Positions 37,864-47,401 of a stretch of DNA of 64,000 bases are shown here, piece after piece. The notes below the pieces were generated by a model. It was not told where the DNA came from. It searched no databases and was given only the letters and a program-made list of their open reading frames with translations. The stretch spans positions 260,324,231 through 260,388,230 of the forward strand of contig CM060912.1 in the NCBI GenBank assembly GCA_030737875.1. The letters run 5' to 3'. Made by a program: the position numbers and the translations under genes. The stretch is from Allium sativum. Its lineage: Eukaryota > Streptophyta > Magnoliopsida > Asparagales > Amaryllidaceae. Each line of letters begins with the position of its first letter. The stretch's first letter is position 1.

Positions 37864-39195
37864 CTAGCAGTTTAGAGGATCGAGTGGTCTAACAAACTTA
37901 GTAAAACCACTCACAGTTTTGTTCGCAACCTTAGGTACCCAAACCTGTTTGTATAGCAATCCGTTCGAATCTATTTTTGTACCTTTAGGAACCCAAACTT
38001 GTTTGAATTTAGTGAAAATCGTTTTCTTTTCTTTAGGGGTCCAAGAATGTTTGAAAGGATGGTTATTAAACAAATTTACATCTCGTTTTTGATTTAAAAA
38101 TCCTTTGAAATTGTTAGAGTTTAAATTTTCAAAGCAATCATTTCCAAAGCGATTTGAAGGATTTTTAAAATCAAAAGAATTCCATTTTTCAAAAACATTG
38201 TTTTTCCCAAAACCGAGTCCATGTTTATTTCCATGAGAAAACTGATTTTTCAAAAGCATATTCAAAGATTTTTCACTGGTTGAAAAACGTTTCAGACTCA
38301 CCTCAAGATTGTCGATTTTAGATTTTAGAAAATTATTCTCGTTTAGAAGTTTCTCAGTTTTGGCTTTACTCTCAGAAATCTCAAAATCAAACTGTTTTGG
38401 TTTTTCAACCTCAAGGAACTTGAAATTCTTAATTTCATTTTCAAGTTCATTCAGAATTGAATCAGTTTTCAACAAATTCTCCTTTTCAAAAAATTTATGT
38501 TTGGAATTAATATTATCCAACTCCTTTCGCAAAGAATCATTTTTACAAGTTAACTCATCTTCATTTTGTTTTAAAATAATAATATCTTTTTCAAATTTCT
38601 GAAGATTCATATTGAGATGAGCTAAATTGTTCTTCAAATTAAAACAATTCTTGCACTCAGAGTTTTCAAATTTTAAATTCAACATATTGTTTTTACGGGT
38701 CAACTCAGAATTTTCAGATTTCAAAGATTTGTTTTTTCGTTTGAGACGATCAACAGTTCTTGTTAAATTATTACAAAGAGATACCAAATCTTCATAACAT
38801 AAGTTCCCATCATCTGAATCGTCATGAATAGCTCCAGTTACACACAGATTTGAATCTGAGTTGGCTGTTGAGGGTTTTGAGCAGTTGTCCAGTTTCCGTC
38901 CATACTTTGCATCGAGAGTGTTCCAGATTTCCTGCGCAGTTAAGCACTGGGAGATAAGGCTGTAATGGACATCATCAATATGAGAATATAAAATATGAGT
39001 AGCTCGTGAATTAAATCCAATGTCAACCCTACTTACAATATCATACCCATTTAAAATAGTATCCCAACACTTAATATCAACAGATTTTAAATAAGATTCC
39101 ATTTTTGATTTCCAATTCAAAAAATCTGTACCATTAAAAATAGTTGGAATCTGATTGGACTGACTCTCTATAGATTGACAACTTGGATTACCCAT
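37864..39195 (-). CDS. Gag-like protein of SIRE-type copia element C
   Basis: I start the frame at the ATG at 39195, since the reading frame upstream lies inside the primer site. The product is 443 residues. The N-terminus has the copia gag pattern (G-T-D-F-L-N-W-K-S-K-M near residues 22-32, then Q-E-I-W-N-T-L-D near 89-96), which forms the capsid-like domain in this family. The middle (about 135-310) is a long Lys/Glu/Asn-rich stretch with heptad-like spacing, probably coiled coil, including a C-K-N-C motif. The C-terminus has tandem W-V-P-K-G-type motifs common in SIRE/Maximus gags. No CCHC knuckle or protease DTG motif follows. It would act in forming the cytoplasmic particle; alone it cannot support transposition. 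The frame is uninterrupted. Confidence 0.8.
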   Translation of the reverse strand: MGNPSCQSIESQSNQIPTIFNGTDFLNWKSKMESYLKSVDIKCWDTILNGYDIVSRVDIGFNSRATHILYSHIDDVHYSLISQCLTAQEIWNTLDAKYGRKLDNCSKPSTANSDSNLCVTGAIHDDSDDGNLCYEDLVSLCNNLTRTVDRLKRKNKSLKSENSELTRKNNMLNLKFENSECKNCFNLKNNLAHLNMNLQKFEKDIIILKQNEDELTCKNDSLRKELDNINSKHKFFEKENLLKTDSILNELENEIKNFKFLEVEKPKQFDFEISESKAKTEKLLNENNFLKSKIDNLEVSLKRFSTSEKSLNMLLKNQFSHGNKHGLGFGKNNVFEKWNSFDFKNPSNRFGNDCFENLNSNNFKGFLNQKRDVNLFNNHPFKHSWTPKEKKTIFTKFKQVWVPKGTKIDSNGLLYKQVWVPKVANKTVSGFTKFVRPLDPLNC

Positions 39196-39220
39196 GACTC
39201 TAGAGTTAACAGAAATACCT

Positions 39221-39233
39221 GGCTCTGAAACCA
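39221..39233 (-). promoter_or_regulatory. Primer-binding site of element C
   Basis: On the minus strand it reads TGGTTTCAGAGCC, two bases after the LTR end. It differs by one base from the initiator methionine tRNA site TGGTATCAGAGCC. It fixes the element's orientation and marks the right LTR as the 5' one. Confidence 0.85.
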
Positions 39234-39235
39234 CT

Positions 39236-42200
39236 TGTTGGATCTAGATTAACCCTAGAGGGGGGGTGAATAGGGTTTATCACAGTTTTTAACTGAATTA
39301 AAAAAACTGACGAGAGATATATATAATAATACGCAGATCACAGAATATATCAAAACAGAAATGCAGAAAATAAATGACACCAGATGTACCCAGCTTCGGC
39401 AAAATCCTGCCTACTGCTGCATTCCTAAGGTTTCTACTAGGTGATAGAACAGATCCCGCATACAAGACCATGTACACTTGCAAACCCTGCTCCTATTCTA
39501 ACCCTACGCTCAAAACCCTAGACTGACCGATATCCACTCGATCAAATTTTCTCTGATTACAACCCTGTAATTCTGAACCCAGATTTTACAGATTCTGAAA
39601 CTGACAGTCAAGACCCTGACTGAATCCTTTAGAATTTTACAGACTCAATAAAAAACTGTTCGACAATTTTTAAAACAAATACAATACAATGAACAAGAGA
39701 AATTAAAATAGAAAGAGCCTTGGAGTTAAAGAAAAAGAGGGTCATCCCCTTTTTAATTTAAAAAACCCTAAGCTCTAAATACTTTGGCCGGCCCATTTAC
39801 TTCATTTGTATTGACCCGATCTCTTTGCCAAGAAAAAATGGCGGCATCAAAGATACAGCTAGGGTTTCTAGTATTTGCCCCAAATCAGATCGATTCGTGT
39901 TGATTTTGATAATCTCTGAAGCTTGAAAGCTTTGCGGCTTGCTGGTTCTTCGATTTGAGATGTTCCTTGATCAAAAACAATGGAAAATTGTGAGTGTTCT
40001 CTGAGTTTTTCTTTTCGATTTATGCTCTGAATTCTTTGATGCTTGGTTTTCGATTTTCTCTCTATCTCTTTGCCTATGATGAGTTGGTGTTACATATAGG
40101 GTTAAGAACGAAACCCTAACCCTCTGATTTCAATATGATGGCTCGATTTGAATGCGTGCTGTTTTCCTCTTTTACTTGCCCTCGATTTTTTTTTTGAGCC
40201 CTTGCGTGATTGAAGAGATATATCTGAACTTGATTCCTTGATAAATTCGACTTGATTGATTATGGCAAAAACAGAAAAAAAATTACTGTCCCTTGAAATT
40301 CGATTTTCTGTCACTTTACAAAATGAGAAAACATTGAATATATTTGTGTGAGATTCTCTGATTAATTTCATGCTGAATGAAATATTGCTGGTCCCTTTTT
40401 GATTGCTCTTGATTAGAGCCGTGAATTTGTGATTGAATTGTGATAAACACTTGCCGAATATAGATTGGAAAATCCATTTGCAATTCAAAGCTGATTCTTG
40501 CCATTTTTGGTTCCTGGAATTTTTTGTTGTGCTTGCCAAGTATAATTGTCCACACTCGAATTTGCATTTTAAACCATTTCCAAACACTTATATGCTGAAT
40601 TGATGATTTTCCATTTCTGACAACATTGAAGACTTGCCACTTATGTTCTGCCGTGAGTGTTATAGGAAAACATTTATTCCTTATCCCTTATGAAATCACC
40701 TTGAACATTTCTGGGAACAATTTAAATGCCGAATCCCATAAAACTTGATTTGTAATTTTCTGCAAATAAATACACTTTCTGTGTATGATTGAAATCTTTC
40801 CAAAGATTACTTTTGCCTGAAATTTCTTGATTGTTGCCTTGGTTTTGAGATGCTCGAATTGTTGCAGTGTATAATTATGCTGAAACCAAAAACACATTGT
40901 GGTCCATTGCCTTGAATAAAAAATTCTGAAAGCATACTACCAAAACAAAACTGGAAGATAAATAGTTTCTTTCCCAACCAGTGAATACTGATTCTTCTTG
41001 CCAAAATAATTGTGAAGAAATACTTGCACTTTTAAAACTTGTTTATTCTCTGATGTTGCACCATGCTCTCAATTAAGCATTCTGCCTGTTCTTGCACACC
41101 TGAAATAATTTATTTTGGCTTGCTGTTCTGATGTTTTGCACCATGTATATTTGGCTCGACGCAGCTCACTTTCTTGACCCATCCATGCTTGATTATTGCT
41201 GTTCTTGTAGTCGAGAAGTTGTACAGCTGCAATATTGCTTAACTGATTACCTCCATACATGCTACCATATGCTTGCATTGCTTGACTCATATCGGCTGTT
41301 ACATGCTACACCATTCTTGTATATGTTGAACCATTTTGACTTGAAGTAGTTGAGTTGATTCATTGTACATGCCATGCACATCTAGTGTTTGACCCATACT
41401 TGAGTTTGGTTGTGCCACTTCTTGGCTAGCCTGTCCATTTGTTCTAATCTGCTTTTGGTTCCATTTGAATATTTGCTGGAGCTTTTGAGAAGAAACATGT
41501 ATTCTGCCGTGCGCTGTTGGAATGTAACATTCGTCATGCTCATTTATGACTTCTGGCTTGAACACTAAACCATGTTGCACTTGAACTACAAACTGCCTTA
41601 ACCACTTTGCTTGTGTCTGCTATGATTTTGAAACTTTCTATTGACTTGAGATTTGTTGACTTTGTTGCCTTGTAAATTTTGCTCCATTTCACTTTGTTTT
41701 CACATTTGCTGCTTTGAACCTTTGAGCTGCCATTTTCACTTTATTTTGTCCTCGGCCATGTTTATTATGCACTGGGTTGAGCAGGTCCACGTGGCTACTC
41801 CTCAGTTGCACACTGAATTGGCGTGGCAGTGCACACGTGTATATTCATGCACGTGTGTACGTGCAGCCATTCAGACTGATTTTCCTGTCCCTGCACAAAT
41901 ATACGTGTATATACATACACATGTGTGTGTGTATACATGTATGTGCACGTGCTATATTCACAAATCAGATCGAGTCATGAAAAATGATGAGAAACACACC
42001 AGAAAACTGAGGCAAATAAAATTTTAAAATAAAAAATATTTGCATGTATCCAGTTTAAATTCTATTGCAGTGTACTGTGTGTTTCTGTTTCATGTGACAG
42101 GTAAGAAGATGAGACTGGACTGAACTGACAGAAGACTAGACAGACAATGAGCAGTGAAGACTGAAGATGAAAAAAACAGTGAATGAAGCAGTGTCAGTAA

Positions 42201-42517
42201 AAAAATGTCTGTATATGAAAATGTATGTAGAGTGATGAAATGTAGTACAAAATTGTATATCAGTGAATATATACAAATAGTGGAGTTTATAAATTTGTAC
42301 TGTTTTGATAGTGAAATAAAATATTATATTTAAATAAAATACTGTGTGAATATTTATATTTCTGTACAGTCGTATTTTATTTAAATATAAATATTATATT
42401 CCAGTCTGTGATGTATAATACCAGTACAATATCAAACACATTAAAATAATATATATTTGGTTGTTATCATCAAACAAAAATCATATAATTGTGTATACAA
42501 CACCGTTATATACAACA
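39236..42517 (-). repeat. 5' LTR of element C
   Basis: This is the right-hand LTR in the window, 3282 bp, collinear with 31410-34702. Differences are scattered single bases plus the G-run length (G7 here at 39259-39265). It is followed by the GGTAG duplication (42518-42522) and return to element A DNA. Confidence 0.92.
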
Positions 42518-42522
42518 GGTAG

Positions 42523-42865
42523 GATTATGGATGCAACAATTGGATGAACAACGCTCCTACTCAGTAAGAGTGTGGGAAAATTTGGATGAACAAGCTTTTT
42601 GATTTTCAAAATATTGCATTCATGTAGAACTGCTAGTATATTTAGGATGTGAGCATCATATTTTGAAAGGATATTTGAAAATTTTGCATACACATAGGAG
42701 GTATCGCTTAGGCATACATGCATTATTAAGTTGTATTTCACTTTGCACAAGTGCACGATGTTTGCAAAAATTGGATGCACACATGATGGATGTATATTAT
42801 GCGAGGGGTAAATTGATTTTACCCTTATCAAATTTCGGGGACGAAATTTCCTGAGGGTGGGAGAA
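42523..42865 (+). other. Element A last internal segment with gypsy pol-tail relic and PPT
   Basis: The final ~35 bp read S-N-F-G-D-E-I-S then stop in one frame, the frequent C-terminal tail of Ty3/gypsy pol. It is followed by the purine-rich GAGGGTGGGAGAA (42853-42865) directly before TGTAACACC of the right LTR. Together with the initiator-Met primer site at 4556 it classifies A as Ty3/gypsy-derived. The rest has no coding similarity that I can see. Confidence 0.8.
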
Positions 42866-45800
42866 TGTAACACCCCGCATGTTTAACTAAAGATAATATA
42901 ATAAGAATAACTTAATTAAATATTCAAAATCAAGTAAAACGGATTGTACCGTTGCGTTCGTCTCGGAATTTTGGTTCAGGTAGAGTCTGAGTTTGCATAA
43001 AACGGGCATCGTATGAAGAAGTTATGGGCTGCAGAAGTTTGTCAGAGAAAACAGGAACAACCAAGACCAATTTTCGACCTCCGTACCCATGGGGGTCGAC
43101 CCCTTCAAGGGGGGTCGACCCACATGAAGGGGGTTCGACCCACATGAAGGTGGGTCGACCCACATGAAGGGGGGTCGACCCCCTTGCGGCAGATTTTGGC
43201 AGATTAGGGTTTTTTGAGTTTTTGAGTTTTTGATGTTTCTGATGGTTTTTGGTCAAATCTGAGGGTCCTGGTTGCTCCAATACACCTATAAATAAGACCT
43301 TAGACCTAACCCTAAACCTCATAATCCTGAGGCTACGCTGAAGCTCTGCCATTATTCTCTCTCTCCTCAAATATATTTAGAAAAATTAGATTTACAAATT
43401 TTAAAATTTTAAAATTCAAGATCAAGAAGAGAGAATCGACATTAATAAAAAGATTTTTCAGAATCATGAAAAGCAAGGTCAAATTCTAGATCAAATCAAT
43501 TCAAATTCTTACTCTTTCTTTCCCTTCTCTTTTAATGAAAATAAGCAATCCACAGTTATTAGGTTTCAAATCAAATTAAAGGGAAAAAACCATGGATGCT
43601 AAAACTGGATCAGATCTAGAATAGGGGAAAGCATAAAAGGTGAGTGGATTTAAGCTATACAGTTTAGATAATAATATGTTATCGTTTACCATTCCCTTAT
43701 ATATATAACTGAAATGCAATATGTTGATAAATGTAACATATGTAAATAATGCCTAAAGTGATGGTACGAAGTAGGAATAACTAATATGCTAAATATTAAT
43801 TTGTTGGGATATGAACTTATCAAATCTTGTATAGTAATTACCGTTACTTAAATTTCATGTCAAATTGTGTAAGTTGTGTACCCAGGCCATTAACTGTAAG
43901 AAATGAGAAAGGTATATATATATATATATATTTGTTTTTGTGATTTAAACAATTATCTGATTAATTGATTACATGTTAGGAAGGAATTAATTATATGTGA
44001 AGAATTGTAATAGGCATGATACAATTATATGTGAATTATAAATTATATTGGATAACTGGAAGAAATAAACATGCCTAGACTGTATAAAAGTTTTACGATA
44101 AATAAGAAATTTAACCGCTCTTAGACATGAGGTTTGATTTCACTTGTGATAAAAGTCTGCCCGGAATCGCCCCGCATATCCAGCATTCACAAGTGGTAAG
44201 TCTAATGTGAGGGGTCTAAGTGCAAAAGTTAAAAACATGTAATGGTACTAACACACGAGGTTAAGTCAACTTGTGGTAGAAGTCTGCCCGGACCCACCCG
44301 GCAAATCCAGCGTCCACAAGTGTAGGCTTAATGTGAGAGGTCTGGTGCATATATATGTATATATAAATATATGTACATAACAAGATATGAATAAATGGAA
44401 ATGATGGTAATTAAATGTCTAACTCAGAGAATAAGAAAGGAACAGATGTACTGGACTGAGCTAGTGTGATATGAAGGAAAAGTGATGTATTTCCCTAAAT
44501 GACCTATTTTTGAGAACGTGGTTGCAAGTAAGCCACAGTGAATAAAGTATGAAAAAGGAAAGAAATTACTTGCCATCACGAATGTAGATGGGAATACGTT
44601 ATGAAAATAAATCACTAATCCTTCTATACATCAAACTGATAAGGTACATGAACTGTTTTCCTTAATTAAAATAAGTAACATATATTACAACGAAGAATAC
44701 TGGAATACAACAGTAAATGGTTTAAAAGGGAAATGATATTCACCTATTATAAATAAATAACATTAATGAAAATGTTGTATAATAGGTAGACTTGTCATAG
44801 GGACAAGTGAAGATTATAACTTAGGTTATAGTAAACTAATAAGGAAGTTGGATAACTGGTGAAATGAGGTAAGGGACACTTAATTGTAAATTAAGTAATC
44901 AGTAAATGGGGAAAATCGGAAACCAGTTGAGAAAAGGTGGGAAATATATGAAATATAAGAAGTAGAACTTAATTATAAAATAAGTAAGCTGTAAACTTGG
45001 AAGCCTGAAACACGTTGATAAGAATATTTAGACTTGTCCTAGGGATAAGAGGAAATTATAACATAGGTTATAATAAATGGGTAGAGAAACTTATTAGTGG
45101 GCCTTAGTTAAGGGAACTAAGTTAATAAGTAAACAACTATAAGCTGTAGTAACCGTGTAAAATGGAATTATGATTAAATGAGAAAGAATGAGGAAAACTT
45201 ACGAAATAAGTTATATTTAACAATAAATAATGACTGGCATATTAACATAAAACATGTAAATTGAGATATACTTAATTACATATTAAGTAGAACATGTTAT
45301 TGCAATGATGAAATCAAACAGGAATAAAGAAAGGATTGTGGATTACAGGCCTCGGACCACAATCTAGAGAATAACATGTTGTGGGGTTATTAATAAACTT
45401 AAATGGGTTACGTTATCACTACACCAAAAGCATGAATTAGAAACACATGGTTTTTTCATGATGAAACGGTTGTTTGGTCTTTCTAGATATGCAACAGTAG
45501 TTTAGTGTTTCGTTCTTAATTAAGTGTTTCTATAATACTTCCATCATTATTTTAAAAATAAAATAAATATCGTACTCTCGACAGAAGCTATGTACTTATT
45601 ATCCCTCAACCTGATGGCACAAACTAAAACAAAACCGTTCCCAATTTTAAAATTCGGCCGCTTCTCCCCCAATTATGCCTCTTCTCCCCCAATTAGCTTA
45701 CATTTTATCTTTGCTTCGCTTCTGATTATTCTTTCTTAGCATTCGAGCTTCCTTCTTCTCTTAGATGATTGTTTGAGCTTTGCTTTGGGAATTTTCTCAA

Positions 45801-46286
45801 AAGCCCTAATAAGGTACCGCATTGTTTATTTCTGCTTTTAACGGATTTGCATTCTTCGAGATAGTTAGGTGGCATCACTTCAATCCACATTGTTTTAGTT
45901 GGATTTTTATTATTTATCTTAAATCGGAAACACATCGTTTATTTCTACTTGATTTGCAGTTTAGTTTTTTCAGATCTGGATCAAAGTCAAAACACGTACA
46001 ATTGTTTTTAAATCACAGTGAAATTAGCAATGCTTTAAGGAAGAAATCGAACAAATAAGGAGGAGAAAATTCATTAATTCACATCGTGGCTATCTTTCCG
46101 GGTTCCCTTACAAATTCGAGTAGCTGTAACTCGATAGAGATGCTGCATTGAAATTTTGCTTATATTGTTACTATAACTGATAGAGATGCTGAAGCTATAT
46201 AGGTACAATAATTCTAATTTCTGGTTTATGTTGAATTTGCTAATTTTATTTCTTCATGATTATTTGAAATTATCCATTTGTCACAG

Positions 46287-46447
46287 AGAGTGGGTGGAGT
46301 ATTGACATTAGCTCCAGGTTAATTGCCTTCTTGGTATAAGAGCATAAAGCAAGCTAGTGGCTTGTGCATAGCTGATGAAGTACTGCATGCACATTTTGTG
46401 GGATTTGAAAGGTAGATGTCCTTCCTAATTTCGTGACAATGGAAAAG
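46287..46447 (+). pseudogene. AGT2-like: Captured exon fragment of a class III aminotransferase (AGT2/PYD4-like)
   Basis: An exon-like segment lies between a splice acceptor (TTTGTCACAG) and a donor (AAG then GTGAGT). Its translation contains R-V-G-G-V-L-T-L-A-P-G, then G-L-C-I-A-D-E-V, then G-F-E-R, and in a shifted frame D-V-L-P-N-F-V-T-M-E-K. This aligns with the plant alanine:glyoxylate aminotransferase 2 family around V-C-I-A-D-E-V-Q-T-G and D-V-V-P-D-I-V-T-M-A-K. The Asp of A-D-E-V binds the PLP ring and the final Lys is the Schiff-base lysine in the family. It is dead: TAA at 46320-46322 replaces the tyrosine after A-P-G, about 18 bp are missing after A-D-E-V, and a 1 bp loss shifts the frame after G-F-E-R. 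Copia G landed 36 bp past the donor. Confidence 0.8.
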
Positions 46448-46483
46448 GTGAGTTTGAACTTAAATTCGCTCTAATGATAATCG

Positions 46484-47329
46484 TGTTAGAAATAAATGAG
46501 TTGTAGGGTAATAGTCCCATATCTTGTAAGACTAAGGGTTATAGGTCCTTATATATTAGGGTTGTTACCCTATATCAATTACAAGGATATGAGAGAGGTG
46601 AAATAGAGGGATGCAAGACCAAGGGGTGGTGCACCGCACCACCCTGCACCCGCACCCGTACCCGAACCCGAACCCGAGCCCGAGCCCGTGCTCGTGCCCG
46701 TGCCCGTGCCCGCGCCCGCTCCCGTACGCGTGTGCGAATGGGCGTTTGAGGCGTCTTGTAGGCACTTAGCACTTTGCAATGTGCACTGTGCATTGTGCAT
46801 TAGCGGGCCGGAACTATATTTTTGCTGCACTGTGCATTAGCGGGCCGAAACTAATGGGCTTAACGGTCATGGGTTTTTTGCGAAGCGGATACAAATTCAA
46901 ATGGTTGCAACGTTTGAAAACGGGTCGCTACCTTTTCAAACGATGCGTCCATTGATTCAAATCGTCACCCGCCTCAGATATAAATAAGATGGAAGTCAGA
47001 ACCGCTTTCTTCACCGAAAATCGAATTCTGTCCATCTTCTTCCTCCCTCGCACGCTTGTTCTGAAACACACTTTTCTTGAGTTCGTCGCCGTTCGCATCG
47101 CCAGCGCAGCCTTGCGAACAAGATTCCGTTTCACCTTGGGAAACAGTTGCTCGATTCAACCCAAACGCGCCGTAGGGGGAGCAAATCTGTTTTAAGGGAA
47201 CAACAGAGTGCTGGACTCGGATTTCACAATCAAGTTTACAACCGGAATACAAAACGGTACATCTTCTTCTTGATCAATTTCAATTTTTCTGGTAACCCAA
47301 TTTCGAATTAGGGTTTTCCTGTGTTAACA
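46484..47329 (+). repeat. 5' LTR of copia G
   Basis: TGTTAG...TTAACA ends. It contains a run of 12 CCCGNN-type hexamers (about 46648-46722); the right LTR has 9. High-GC overlapping open frames on the minus strand here (46565-46830; Arg- or Gly-rich dipeptide repeats) are products of this hexamer array and not genes. A TATA-like box is at 46979-46988. Confidence 0.95.
46979..46988 (+). promoter_or_regulatory. Putative TATA box of copia G LTR
   Basis: TATAAATAAG is conserved at 52407-52416 in the right LTR. It lies about 340 bp before the LTR end and about 420 bp before the gag ATG, a usual place for a copia promoter. Confidence 0.5.
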
Positions 47330-47401
47330 ATCTTAAAACAGATTTCGTCTTTGTGCTTGTGTATAACCGGGTTACTGATTGAAGTCAACTGCTTGCAGAC
47401 G

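Larger units (their letters stand above)
31410..42517 (-). mobile_element. Element C: gag-only SIRE/Maximus-like Ty1/copia element
   Basis: Exact GGTAG duplications flank it (31405-31409 and 42518-42522). Its LTRs are 31410-34702 and 39236-42517, with TGTTG...CAACA ends. Orientation is minus: next to the right LTR lies a primer site reading TGGTTTCAGAGCC on the minus strand (39221-39233, one mismatch to the initiator-Met site), and next to the left LTR lies the purine tract AAAAGGGGGAGAT. The internal 4.5 kb carries a gag-like frame but no protease, integrase, reverse transcriptase or RNase H, so it is non-autonomous. LTRs of ~3.3 kb are unusually long for copia. The LTRs look about 99% identical in the parts I compared. 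Confidence 0.92.

Noticed and set aside
46565..46830. Overlapping minus-strand frames with Arg-rich or Gly/Thr-rich dipeptide repeats (also 52011-52258).
   Set aside because: They are translations in three frames of the CCCGNN hexamer array in the copia G LTR; none has a family match or independent support.
47321..47401. GTG at 47321 as the start of copia G gag-pol.
   Set aside because: That codon lies in the LTR end; the first ATG in frame (47402) starts a normal copia gag N-terminus.
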